Assembly (NCBI GenBank): GCA_028286395.1
Contig: JAQBRS010000003.1
Location: 62,001 to 126,000 of the forward strand
DNA length: 64,000 nt
Reading direction: 5' to 3'
Origin: Candidatus Saccharimonadota bacterium
Lineage (GTDB): Bacteria; Patescibacteriota; Saccharimonadia; Saccharimonadales; Saccharimonadaceae
Made by a program: the position numbers and the translations under genes. How positions within the stretch are numbered: position 1 is the first letter of the stretch; the number at the start of each line of letters is the position of its first letter. Shown here in pieces: positions 41,946 through 50,581 of this stretch. Under the pieces are notes generated by a model. The model was given only the letters and a program-made list of their open reading frames with translations, did not search any database and was not told the origin of the DNA.

Positions 41946-44477
41946 ATGCTTTATTACCATCGATCGATCGAAGCCACCTACAAAGAGCTCCAGACCGGAC
42001 CGAATGGGCTTTCAAGCCGTGACGTTAAAGAACGATTAGAAACGTACGGACACAACTCAATCCAGATTAAAAGCGAGCCACTATGGCGTAAACTTGCCGA
42101 GCCGTTCGTGAACGTCTTTATGCTCGTTCTGTTTATTGCCGCCGCCATCAGTCTGTTCCATCACGCCATATTTGACGCCGTTATCATTCTCATCATCATG
42201 GCGACCAGCGCAATCATCTATTACGTACAACGGTTCTCGACAGAGCGTATTCTACGCTCGTTGCAAAAACACACGACACAGCGAGTTGAAGTTATTCGTG
42301 GCGGGGAAACCCGTTACATCGAAGACTCCGAACTTGTCCCTGGAGATATTATTCAACTCAATGAAGGCGACAAGATACCTGCTGACATCCGTTTGACCGC
42401 AGCTAATACCTTACGTGTCGACGAAGCGGTATTAACAGGCGAGTCAGCACCCGTGACGAAATCAACAGATACGCTTGAAGACAATAAAGAAGTCTACGAA
42501 CAAGCGAATATGCTGTTCCAAGGGTCGTTTATTGTTGCGGGACAAGCAACGGGTATCGTCGTCTTTACAGGTAATACGACTGAATTTGGCCGTATTGCCG
42601 CTTTATCACGCAAAACATCGACTGATAGTACCAGCCCTGTGCAGAAGAAGATTGATACACTCCTCACCTACATCGTTATGGCCGTTGGTGGTCTCGCTAT
42701 CGGAGCGTTTGCGCTCGCTATCTGGAGAGGTATTGAGTTTACCGAAGCAATTCGCTTCGTCCTCGCGCTATCGGTCTCGGCCGTCCCCGAAAGCCTCCCG
42801 GTTGCAATCTCTGTTATTCTTGTCCTCGGGATGCGTCGTATGGCTGCCAAAAAAGCGCTCGTTCGGACTATGAAAGCAATTGAGACCATTGGTGTGATCA
42901 CCACCATTGCAACGGATAAGACAGGGACATTGACCGAGAACAAGCTGTCCGTCCAAGAACACTGGCAGCCACGTAAAGCCAGGCATGAACTGCCAGCGAT
43001 TGCACACCGTACCATTAATCACCACGGCGAACATACCCGCGACCCACTCGATATTGCGATGATCGAATTTACCCGTGCCGAAAAGTTCGTCGAGCTAAAG
43101 GGTGAACCGATTAAAAAACTACCGTTTGATCAAGCCTTTTCAATGAGTGGTAACATTTGGCATCACGAAGGAACGTACGACCTTGTCGTAAAGGGCGCCC
43201 CAGAACAGATCATGGATCGTAGTCATATGACAGCAGCAGATAGGACCGAGGCAGAAACGGCACTGCAGGGCCTTACCTCAAGGGGATACCGAGTGATTGC
43301 GCTTGCAACAGGTTCAGTCGCAAAGCCAGTTGAGACATTTACCGATCTTTCTGCAAAGCCGCTGTTTACTTTCGTTGGGTTTATGGGGGTCGCTGATACG
43401 CTTCGCCCAACCGCACGTCGGGCTATTCAGACTGCTCAGCGCGCTGGCGTTACCGTTCGCATGATCACTGGTGACCACTTTGAAACTGCTTTCCATATCG
43501 GGAAACAACTGGGATTAATCGAATCGCGTGATCAAGTTTTTGATAGCCGACAGATCGGCGACATGACCGAAGGGCAACTTCGACAACGAGTCGAGAGCTC
43601 ATTCGTGTTCTCGCGTGTTACTCCTGAAAATAAATTCCGCATCTTGCAGGTCTTAAAGATCAAAGAGGTCACCGCTATGACAGGTGACGGAGTCAATGAC
43701 GTTCCCGCACTTTCTAGTGCCCACGTTGGGGTCGCAATGGGGAGTGGATCACAGATTGCTAAGGACGCTGGTGATATCATCCTCCTCAATAACGACTTCG
43801 AGAGTATCATCCGTGCCATGAAAGAAGGGCGAATCATCTTTTCTAATATTCGCCGTATGCTGTTTTACCTGCTCTCGACGAATACAGGCGAGGTTATTAC
43901 CGCACTCTTTTCTATTGGCATTGGGTTTCCGATGCCTCTCTCACCAGTACAGATTCTGTGGGTTAACCTCGTGACTGATACGGCCATGGTTATCCCACTG
44001 GGCCTCGAAAAGGGCGAAAAGCATATTATGAAGATGAAGCCCGTTTCACCAACAGCACCACTACTTGGTCGCTATATGATCTTCCGCGTCGTGCTTGTCG
44101 CCCTGACTATGGCAGCCCTGGCTGTCGCAATGTATATTTACTTCAGTCTCAAATATGGCGCCCCTTACGGTCATACGATCGCCTTTACGGCCTTAGTCGT
44201 CATGCAGTGGGCGAATGCCTTTAATGCGCGAAGCACCTTCCAGTCGTTCTTCACACGCTTGAAGGTCATCAACAAACCGTTCTACGTTGGCTTATCGGTA
44301 TCAGTTATCCTACAAGTCTTAGCTGTCTTTGGACCACTCCAGGGGATGCTCGGTATCACCCCGATTGCGATTGGCGACTTGTTCACGACCAGCCTTATTG
44401 CTTTCAGCATACCAATTCTGGTCGTCGAGATTCATAAGTTCTACGGCCGGCGGTTTGTGAAGCTTATTGTTGAATAA
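41946..44477 (+). CDS. P2-type cation-transporting ATPase (Ca2+-ATPase-like)
   Basis: An 843-residue P-type ATPase: N-terminal cation-ATPase domain, LTGESAP actuator motif, phosphorylation site TDKTGTLTEN (Asp about residue 324), nucleotide site KGAPEQI, hinge MTGDGVNDVPALSSA, and ten membrane segments with PESLPVAISVIL in M4 and ILWVNLVTDT in M6. The residues fit Ca2+/Mn2+ or H+-type P2 pumps. ATG 41946 is chosen since TACAAT 41933-41938 ends 7 nt before it; GTG 41940 would fall inside that spacing. Confidence 0.92.
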   Translation: MLYYHRSIEATYKELQTGPNGLSSRDVKERLETYGHNSIQIKSEPLWRKLAEPFVNVFMLVLFIAAAISLFHHAIFDAVIILIIMATSAIIYYVQRFSTERILRSLQKHTTQRVEVIRGGETRYIEDSELVPGDIIQLNEGDKIPADIRLTAANTLRVDEAVLTGESAPVTKSTDTLEDNKEVYEQANMLFQGSFIVAGQATGIVVFTGNTTEFGRIAALSRKTSTDSTSPVQKKIDTLLTYIVMAVGGLAIGAFALAIWRGIEFTEAIRFVLALSVSAVPESLPVAISVILVLGMRRMAAKKALVRTMKAIETIGVITTIATDKTGTLTENKLSVQEHWQPRKARHELPAIAHRTINHHGEHTRDPLDIAMIEFTRAEKFVELKGEPIKKLPFDQAFSMSGNIWHHEGTYDLVVKGAPEQIMDRSHMTAADRTEAETALQGLTSRGYRVIALATGSVAKPVETFTDLSAKPLFTFVGFMGVADTLRPTARRAIQTAQRAGVTVRMITGDHFETAFHIGKQLGLIESRDQVFDSRQIGDMTEGQLRQRVESSFVFSRVTPENKFRILQVLKIKEVTAMTGDGVNDVPALSSAHVGVAMGSGSQIAKDAGDIILLNNDFESIIRAMKEGRIIFSNIRRMLFYLLSTNTGEVITALFSIGIGFPMPLSPVQILWVNLVTDTAMVIPLGLEKGEKHIMKMKPVSPTAPLLGRYMIFRVVLVALTMAALAVAMYIYFSLKYGAPYGHTIAFTALVVMQWANAFNARSTFQSFFTRLKVINKPFYVGLSVSVILQVLAVFGPLQGMLGITPIAIGDLFTTSLIAFSIPILVVEIHKFYGRRFVKLIVE

Positions 44478-44479
44478 CA

Positions 44480-44506
44480 AAAACCCGGCCTTTACTGCCG
44501 GGTTTT
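44480..44506. terminator. Bidirectional terminator after the cation ATPase
   Basis: AAAACCCGGC 44480-44489 pairs perfectly with GCCGGGTTTT 44497-44506, with a 7-nt loop; it serves both convergent genes. Confidence 0.85.
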
Positions 44507-44535
44507 ATGTTCGTTGCATGCTCATTGCTTATCCT

Positions 44536-44787
44536 CTAAGAGATAATACTGAGAAGCATCCAGTTTCCTCCGTGGTTGTCGCTACGAAGTCGGTACTGTG
44601 ATTGACCGTCTGTAAGGGTAATGATCTCTGCCATTTGCTCACCTGAACGGATAAGGCAGCGAAGGCCAGCGTCGAGGAACTCGTAGATAGTGCCCCGGAA
44701 TTCCATACGTCGTGGGTATGCCGATAGGTCTTTCTTGAAGCCCATTTTTGTGACGGCGATTTCTTCGTTGATAGTGATACGATTCAT
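44536..44787 (-). CDS. 83-residue protein of unknown function
   Basis: A small soluble, beta-rich protein (RRMEFRGTIYEFLDAGLRCL, LTDGQSQYRLRSDNHGGNWM) with no family I recognise. AGGAG lies 9 nt before ATG 44787. The nearest good promoter boxes on this strand are about 290 nt away near 45080-45107, so the message may carry a long leader. Confidence 0.6.
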   Translation of the reverse strand: MNRITINEEIAVTKMGFKKDLSAYPRRMEFRGTIYEFLDAGLRCLIRSGEQMAEIITLTDGQSQYRLRSDNHGGNWMLLSIIS

Positions 44788-45145
44788 GATTGTGTTCTCC
44801 TAAGAAGTTTGTTGTTTGATTCTAGTAACGCAAAAAGGCTGACAACATTATTTTGGTCAGCAGCGGCTTTGAATTCCATTTCTGGGGAGGAGAGATTTAG
44901 AGAGGGGAGAGAGACCGCTTTGACTCGTCTGCCTGTTTACTAAATATCACGTAGAATTGTATCGATTACCAGGGGCGCCTTCTCTGTTAACTTGAGGGTG
45001 TGCATAGCATCGGTTGGTGGCTTCTGTATAAGCCTATAAGTGGAAATCCTCGCAGAAGTACTTATATGACTATCCTAAGTATACACCCGCCTATAGCATG
45101 AGCGTCAAGCATTGTTTTCACCCTAGTTTATGGAGCTCACGTATA
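44788..45145. other. Gene-free stretch with possible RNA structure
   Basis: No coding frame or tRNA is convincing here. On the minus strand TTGACG and TATACT boxes (about 45107-45077) could start a long leader for the 44536 gene. Between them, CTTCTG 45021-45026 can pair with CAGAAG 45053-45058, and TATAAGT 45035-45041 with ACTTATA 45060-45066; these two stems cross, as in a pseudoknot, or are alternatives. The rest shows nothing clear. Confidence 0.35.
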
Positions 45146-45238
45146 TTTACATTTTGATCAATTTGTGCTATAATTGTCTAGTTGCCGTGGGCCTTTGATT
45201 TTAAGGTGCCCTGGTGGCACCTTAAATCTTAGGCTCAC
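45146..45238 (+). promoter_or_regulatory. Promoter and long 5' UTR hairpin of the surface-protein operon
   Basis: TTTACA 45146-45151 and TATAAT 45169-45174 (17-nt spacer, TGTGC before the -10). The leader of about 138 nt contains a large hairpin: TTTAAGGTGCC 45200-45210 with GGCACCTTAAA 45216-45226 (11 bp), extended outward by GTGGGCCT 45187-45194 with AGGCTCAC 45231-45238. No T tract follows, so it is a structural or stabilising element, not a terminator. Confidence 0.65.
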
Positions 45239-45318
45239 TACTACACATAAAGTCCAAAAAAGACTCAAAAAAGCATCAGTATCTCTGGTGTTCCCACCTC
45301 GAAAGAAAGGAAACCCTC

Positions 45319-47100
45319 ATGAGGGCTTCTCGTTTCATGAAGAGTGCGGCTGCGGTATGTACCGTTTCAGCCATGCTCTTTCTGGGTACCGTCTCGGCAG
45401 CTAATGCCGCAGACGGAGTTCCCGATCCTGCCACGACGCCCGTCGTCGCCACAGCGGATCCGAGTCCCTCACCGGACCCGGCCCCCGTTGCTGCACCTGC
45501 AGCTGACCCCGCACCCGAAGCACCCAGCTCGACCGCCCCCGTGGTGACCGACACGGATGTTCCAGTTGCACCGACCGATGAGAAGAGCAGTCCTCCGGCG
45601 CCGGCTGAACAGCCAGCACCTCAGGTCGCTGCTCGGATCACGAGCAATGGCTACGAGACCCCCAAAAAGGTCTTCGTCTGCAAGTACGTTGGCACCCCTG
45701 GTGTCGACGAACGTCTACAGACAAGTATCCAGAACCCGATCTCGGTCAGCGTCAACGCGATCCAGCACAACAAATGGGACGGCACGGTTCCGGGGTACTT
45801 CTCGGACGCCCATGACCGTTCCTACGTGCTCGCGTACGACACAGGGCAGACCGAACCGGATGCCTCGGCATGTCCGACTCCGGTCGGACCGCCACCGGTC
45901 GTGCAGAAGGAGGTGGGTTTGTACATCTACCCGCTTCTCGATGCAACCCAGGCTCCCTCATGGGAGAACTCAGGCACGCAGATCTTCTGTGCAAGCAAGG
46001 ACGGCGACACGTGGTTTACCACGCTGAGCTGCACCTTGCCTCCGCAGGTCTGTGGCCCGAGCTGGGGCTACCAGCAGGACAAGGTCAAGGACTGGGGCTA
46101 CGCCGGCGCTTTCAATTGGCCGTCGAGCATTCAGTTCCCGATCGACAATATTGGGTGGCCACCGATCTACGATGCGAAGCACGGACTCCTGTCCGAGCTG
46201 ACCACCGTTCCGGACTGCACGCCGCCACCGACCCCGGTGACGGACACGCCTGTCATTACCGTGACCGGCCCGACGTGCGACGCGCCCTACAACACCATCA
46301 ACTACACCATCCCTGAGGGGCTGAGCGTGAACGGGTTCACTGGCACGGGTTCCATCCGTGCTGAGGACTACCCGGACGCGCGTGGTGATGGAAGCAGCAT
46401 CTACGGCCACTGGAGCGATCCGGTGACCGTCGAGGACGGGTTCAGCTATGACGGACCCTCCACGCTGGAGTTCGATCTGGTGGACCCGGCGACGCTCGAC
46501 TGCACCGTTCCGACGATGCACCCCGAGAATGTCGTGTTCCATGACAGCTGTGGCGTGACTGATGACTCCACCAACGTTCCTGGTTCCAGCGACGGTCCTG
46601 CGACCGTCGTCAAGGATCAGCCGAACGTCGGAGACACCACCACGCTCAGCTCGTACTCCTCCGAACAGGGTGGGTACAACGTCAAGGACGTGGTGACTGC
46701 AACTGGTGTTCACAGCAGCGAGGTCACGTTCGTTCAGATCGGTGCAGCGACCATCGCTGACCCGGGACCGAACGACACGTACAAGATCGTGGTAATCGAC
46801 GGACACCGGTACGCCCAGTGGACGTACACGTTCGACAGCACGCCATGCCCGACACCGACGCCAACTCCCACCCCCACGCCCACCACACCTGCGACGGTCA
46901 TCCCGTCCAGTAACGGTGGTGCGAACACGGGTCTGAACGGCAGCCAGCCGGGCGCATCCAGCGCCTTGGTCAGCAACCTCGCGCCTTCGGGCTGGGGTAT
47001 CGGTGGCGGCGTCATCGCCTTCATGGCCCTCATCGCGGCCCTGATCGTCGTGGTCACGCGCAAGCGGAACCGCAACAACGGCGAAGCGAGTGTCGAGTAG
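45319..47100 (+). CDS. Large secreted surface protein with C-terminal anchor, GC-rich class
   Basis: A 593-residue protein: signal peptide ending near TVSAANA (about 31), a Pro/Ala-rich linker (40-105), a Cys-containing ectodomain with many Asp, Thr and Trp (about 110-510), a Pro-Thr repeat (about 514-528), then a membrane helix (about 557-579) and a basic tail (TRKRNRNNGEASVE). No LPxTG is seen; the GGANTGLNGSQPG stretch before the helix may be the sorting site. AAAGGAAA ribosome site. It overlaps a sortase gene by 11 nt. GC-rich codons resemble Actinobacteria. Probably a cell-surface or host-contact protein. Confidence 0.75.
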   Translation: MRASRFMKSAAAVCTVSAMLFLGTVSAANAADGVPDPATTPVVATADPSPSPDPAPVAAPAADPAPEAPSSTAPVVTDTDVPVAPTDEKSSPPAPAEQPAPQVAARITSNGYETPKKVFVCKYVGTPGVDERLQTSIQNPISVSVNAIQHNKWDGTVPGYFSDAHDRSYVLAYDTGQTEPDASACPTPVGPPPVVQKEVGLYIYPLLDATQAPSWENSGTQIFCASKDGDTWFTTLSCTLPPQVCGPSWGYQQDKVKDWGYAGAFNWPSSIQFPIDNIGWPPIYDAKHGLLSELTTVPDCTPPPTPVTDTPVITVTGPTCDAPYNTINYTIPEGLSVNGFTGTGSIRAEDYPDARGDGSSIYGHWSDPVTVEDGFSYDGPSTLEFDLVDPATLDCTVPTMHPENVVFHDSCGVTDDSTNVPGSSDGPATVVKDQPNVGDTTTLSSYSSEQGGYNVKDVVTATGVHSSEVTFVQIGAATIADPGPNDTYKIVVIDGHRYAQWTYTFDSTPCPTPTPTPTPTPTTPATVIPSSNGGANTGLNGSQPGASSALVSNLAPSGWGIGGGVIAFMALIAALIVVVTRKRNRNNGEASVE

Positions 47101-47827
47101 CCGCAAGGCTCTCGTCGCACTACTCGTTGCAATAATGGTGGCGGGGCTCGGTGCCTACGCGTGGGACTCTCTGAGACCACACGCGGCGAAACCAGCCCCG
47201 CCATCAATGGCATCGGTGTGGCGTCCAGTGGAAGTCACGCCGGTGCCGTCATCAGCGGTGCCCGAGAGTGATCTCGTCATACCGGCCAGCGCGCCGGTTC
47301 GACTCGAAATCCCCAATATCGGCTTCGATTCGTCGAAACTGGCAGGGAAGGGAACATCGAATCCGATCCAGCAATGGACGAAGGCGATGAACGACGCCAA
47401 GAACGGCGTAGTTGACCCTCCTGGAAAATGGGAATCGAGTCTCGTCTGGGACTCAACAGTAGCAGGTGGCGGTCTCTTCGGAACCGACGCTCAGTCAAGC
47501 GGACGCATCCTGGCCCATACCACTCCGTGGACGTGGGACAAAGACAAGCAAGGTGCCTTCCAGCACCTCCGCGACGTGCATGTTGGTAACTCTGTTGCCA
47601 TCACCACGGAGAAAGGACGACTCTGCTACAACGTCGTCAAACTGGACTCGGTCCTGAAGCCCCAAGTCAATGTTGTTTACAGCAAAGGCGAAGATGGGAT
47701 AATCAAAGGGATCGTGTACCTGATCACGTGTGATCGCCCCCTTGACTACGGTGAAGGTGCGACGACTCACAACCTGGTGGTCACCCTGCAGCTGAATCAG
47801 CAGCAGACGAACACCGGGTCGTGCTAG
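47090..47827 (+). CDS. Sortase-family protein, GC-rich class
   Basis: A 245-residue membrane-anchored protein: anchor at 7-25, linker, and a sortase barrel with RLEIPNIGFD near 71, the catalytic His in GRILAHTTPW (H143) and catalytic Cys in YLITCDRPLD (C214). Sortases join surface proteins to peptidoglycan. The usual third residue, an Arg in a THRxxV-type motif, is Asn here (TTHNLVV, N228), though R216 follows the Cys. GTG 47090 lies inside the end of the surface-protein gene, so the pair is an operon and the surface protein its likely substrate. Confidence 0.8.
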   Translation: MSSSRKALVALLVAIMVAGLGAYAWDSLRPHAAKPAPPSMASVWRPVEVTPVPSSAVPESDLVIPASAPVRLEIPNIGFDSSKLAGKGTSNPIQQWTKAMNDAKNGVVDPPGKWESSLVWDSTVAGGGLFGTDAQSSGRILAHTTPWTWDKDKQGAFQHLRDVHVGNSVAITTEKGRLCYNVVKLDSVLKPQVNVVYSKGEDGIIKGIVYLITCDRPLDYGEGATTHNLVVTLQLNQQQTNTGSC

Positions 47828-47946
47828 ACCCAGAAGTGAGCCCAAGACTGTAATTCGGACAGATTCCGGAAAAACGCAAACGCTCGTCCAGCGTTCCTAT
47901 ACTCGAAAGAGATAGTTGCCGGCCTCGAACTTGTTCGTTGCTGAAG

Positions 47947-47975
47947 GAGCCCTCTCCGTGAGGGCTCTTTGATTT
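47947..47975 (+). terminator. Terminator of the surface-protein/sortase operon
   Basis: GAGCCCTC 47947-47954 pairs perfectly with GAGGGCTC 47960-47967, followed by TTTGATTT. Confidence 0.8.
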
Positions 47976-48007
47976 CCAAAAATAAGGGCATGATATAGTA
48001 GAATACG

Positions 48008-49096
48008 ATGAAACAAGAGGGCACCACACCAAAAAACGTCATTACTCCAGCTGAATCAAAAACAATGATTGATGCTTTTTTAAACCCGCTCTTTAAACAA
48101 CTGACTGAAAATGCCAGGCGAGTGAGCCCTCACTATGAAACGCTCTGGCAAGACGTCCACAAACTCTACAGTGCAGGCGGAAAGCGCCTCCGCTCGTACA
48201 TGACGCTTCTCACGTACGAAGCATTCAGTAAGAAACCTGCTAAAACGATTCTGCCCGCTGCGGCTGCGGCCGAGCTCCTCCATATGGCAATGCTCGTACA
48301 CGACGACGTCATTGACCGTGATGATATCCGTTATGGCATCAAAAATGTTACCGGCGAATACCTGATTCATTACGAGGAGCTAATCAAAGACGAAGCCGAC
48401 CGCAGGCACTATGCGAATAGCGCTGCTATTCTCGCAGGCGATCTGCTTATCTCGGAAGCATATATCTTGATTACCGAAACTAAAACCAATCCAGCCGCCA
48501 TCGTTGCAGCGCAACATTTAATTGCAAAAGCAATGTTTCACGTCATCGCTGGCGAACTGCTTGATACGGAAGCCTCATTTCGAGGCGGAGATTCAGCTCA
48601 TCCACTGTTGATTGCCGAAGAGAAAACAGCCAGTTATTCATTCGTGAGCCCCTTCCTCATGGGAGCAGTCCTTGCCGAAGCGACACTTGCACAACAAGAG
48701 ATCCTGCAAAAATTAGGCGAACAATTAGGAATCGGCTATCAACTGCGCGATGACATTCTGGGTATTTTTGGGGACGAGGCGAAAACAGGCAAGAGTGCCA
48801 GTGGCGACATAAAAGAAGGAAAACAAACACTTCTCATCGAGGAATTCGGTATCCTCGCAACAGAAGCGCAACAGACTGAGTTCCGTACCATTTTCGGACG
48901 ACACGACGTATCTGAAAAAGAATTGAAGCGAATAAAAACGCTTCTCGTTGAAAGCGGTGCAAAACAAGCGGTTGAGATTCAAATCGATGCTTTTCGCGAA
49001 TATACATTGGCGCTTCTTGAATCACTCAATATAGATGCGCCACACAAAGAAGCCTTCAGTACCTTGATTGAACTCTGTCTCAAGCGCGATAAATAG
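48008..49096 (+). CDS. Polyprenyl diphosphate synthase
   Basis: A 362-residue trans-isoprenyl synthase. First Asp-rich motif MLVHDDVIDRDD, second YQLRDDILGIFGD; GGKRLRSYMTLL near the N-terminus binds isopentenyl diphosphate. It makes a prenyl diphosphate of unknown length, perhaps for the lipid carrier used by the PAP2 phosphatase and glycosyltransferases. TATAGT ends 8 nt before ATG 48008. A longer C-terminus than usual is helical. Confidence 0.88.
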   Translation: MKQEGTTPKNVITPAESKTMIDAFLNPLFKQLTENARRVSPHYETLWQDVHKLYSAGGKRLRSYMTLLTYEAFSKKPAKTILPAAAAAELLHMAMLVHDDVIDRDDIRYGIKNVTGEYLIHYEELIKDEADRRHYANSAAILAGDLLISEAYILITETKTNPAAIVAAQHLIAKAMFHVIAGELLDTEASFRGGDSAHPLLIAEEKTASYSFVSPFLMGAVLAEATLAQQEILQKLGEQLGIGYQLRDDILGIFGDEAKTGKSASGDIKEGKQTLLIEEFGILATEAQQTEFRTIFGRHDVSEKELKRIKTLLVESGAKQAVEIQIDAFREYTLALLESLNIDAPHKEAFSTLIELCLKRDK

Positions 49097-49097
49097 A

Positions 49098-49484
49098 CTA
49101 ATCACTCATAATCGAGAGGATGTTTCCCGAAGGGTCTGTAAACCAAGCAATATCTGGGCCATACCCGGCCGCCTTGCCCCTTAAAATGCCTCGTTCGTCT
49201 GGTGCAACCGGCATATTATCATAGCGGAGAAATTCCACACCCTTGGCGGCTAATTCATCGACAACGCTATCGATATCATCGACAGGGAAGTTAAGAATCG
49301 TAAACGTCGCTGGCTGGTGATCATCTTTTTGATAGACAAAAATAACAAGTTCTTTACCGAGATGAAGCTCAAGCCCCATACCAGTATTTTTGACGTCGAG
49401 TTCGAGGATATGCCCATAGAATTCCTCAGCCTCATCAAGATCTTTAACACTGAACCCACTGAACGCTTTGCTGCCTTGTAACAT
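49098..49484 (-). CDS. VOC/glyoxalase superfamily protein
   Basis: A 128-residue VOC protein with paired beta-alpha-beta-beta-beta modules: FSGFSVKDLDEAEEFYGHIL and LNFPVDDIDSVVDELAAKGV, with the end DPSGNILSIMSD. Likely binds a divalent metal in a dimer interface; substrate unknown. AAGGAGG lies 4 nt before ATG 49484, with a TATAAT box further up. It converges with the prenyl synthase. Confidence 0.85.
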   Translation of the reverse strand: MLQGSKAFSGFSVKDLDEAEEFYGHILELDVKNTGMGLELHLGKELVIFVYQKDDHQPATFTILNFPVDDIDSVVDELAAKGVEFLRYDNMPVAPDERGILRGKAAGYGPDIAWFTDPSGNILSIMSD

Positions 49485-49571
49485 AGAGCCTCCTTGTTTC
49501 CTCTATTATATACCTCTTTTTCAGGGTATAATTGTATAAAGGCTTTAGGGCACACTCTATAAACTAACAAT

Positions 49572-49595
49572 AAAACACTGATCTCCAGTGTTTTT
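49572..49595 (+). terminator. Terminator-like hairpin inside the mscS 5' end
   Basis: AAAACACTG 49572-49580 and CAGTGTTTT 49586-49594 form a 9-bp stem with a T5 tract. It lies downstream of a TATAAT box (49527-49532) and overlaps the only standard start codon of the MscS gene. Confidence 0.7.
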
Positions 49596-50574
49596 CCCAT
49601 GGAGCACCACTATACAGAATCCAATCGCACAAGGGACTGACGTCCTTAAATACATTTCCCAAACTTATTTTAATATTCATGCCATTATCACACTCGTCAT
49701 TTGTGTGGCTATTGGGCTTGTGCTGGGTCGCATCGTTGCATTCTTCCTCAGAAAAGCAGTCGCAACCATAGGAGCACGCGCTGATAAAAGCCAAAACCTT
49801 CCCACGGTGAATCGTTACCGACGCTACGAAACCTATCTCGTGTTGAGCATCGCGCTGATTAGAGTTTTCCTCGTGTTACTGAGTCTTTACTTCTGGTGGC
49901 TCCTTGAGCACCCAAACGAACCACCAACCGCTTTAATCGGGGCAAGTGCCATCCTGTTGATTCTCGTAAGTACATCTCTCGGTCCAATCCTTCGGGATAT
50001 CGTCGCAGGTGGCTCAATGATGATAGAACAGTGGTACGGTGTCGGCGATCACATCAAAATCGTGCCATTTGACATCCAAGGCGTGGTAGATCGTGTCACA
50101 CTACGCTCAACTCGCATTAGGGAACTAAACGGAGAGATTACTTGGGTAAATAATCAATATATTCAAGGTGTTCGCATCACCCCTAAAGGTATCCGAACGA
50201 TTGCACTGGAATTATTCGTTACCAACCTTGAAAAGGGTGAGGCGCTTATCCAAAAAGCCAACGACCGCCTGCCAAGTGGCCCACTCTTGATGGTCAGTGA
50301 ACTACGCATTACCGAAGAAGTGAAAGTGGGGGAGCAGTTGTGGCACATCACCGCTATTGGCGATACTGCGCCTGGACGTGAGTGGTTGATCGAAAAAGCG
50401 GCTGTCGATGTCATTAAAGAAATGGACGAGAAATCAAAGAATCCGATCATTGCACATGGTCCGTTGGCACGCTACGCTGACAACGAAGCAGAGAAAAAAT
50501 TCAAACGAACCATCACGAATGCCCGCAAGAAATCACTGCCGAAAAAACGACTCCGCACTAGACAAACAAAGTAG
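49588..50574 (+). CDS. MscS-family mechanosensitive channel
   Basis: A 328-residue protein with three hydrophobic segments (about 35-55, 75-95, 105-125), the MscS pore and beta domain (TSLGPILRDIVAGGSMMIEQ, YGVGDHIKI, GVVDRVTLRSTRIRELNG), and a basic C-terminus. It releases solutes on osmotic downshock. The start is uncertain: GTG 49588 lies within a terminator hairpin. A TATACA box (49611-49616) ends 7 nt before an in-frame ATC (49624), which fits the leaderless spacing but not a normal start codon. Confidence 0.82.
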   Translation: MFFPWSTTIQNPIAQGTDVLKYISQTYFNIHAIITLVICVAIGLVLGRIVAFFLRKAVATIGARADKSQNLPTVNRYRRYETYLVLSIALIRVFLVLLSLYFWWLLEHPNEPPTALIGASAILLILVSTSLGPILRDIVAGGSMMIEQWYGVGDHIKIVPFDIQGVVDRVTLRSTRIRELNGEITWVNNQYIQGVRITPKGIRTIALELFVTNLEKGEALIQKANDRLPSGPLLMVSELRITEEVKVGEQLWHITAIGDTAPGREWLIEKAAVDVIKEMDEKSKNPIIAHGPLARYADNEAEKKFKRTITNARKKSLPKKRLRTRQTK

Positions 50575-50581
50575 CTTGTGC

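Noticed and set aside
44788-45180. tmRNA, RNase P RNA or tRNA in the largest gene-free stretch
   Set aside because: I looked for the CCA-end, T-loop and RNase P core sequences on both strands and found none that fit.
46850-46890. Tandem DNA repeat (CCGACG/CCCACC units)
   Set aside because: It encodes the Pro-Thr spacer of the surface protein, a common wall-spanning linker, so no separate repeat element is needed.
45970-47106. 378-residue open frame on the minus strand
   Set aside because: It is the antisense shadow of the GC-rich surface-protein gene, Arg/Val-rich with no domain, no promoter or ribosome site, and it covers well-supported signal, spacer and anchor features on the plus strand.
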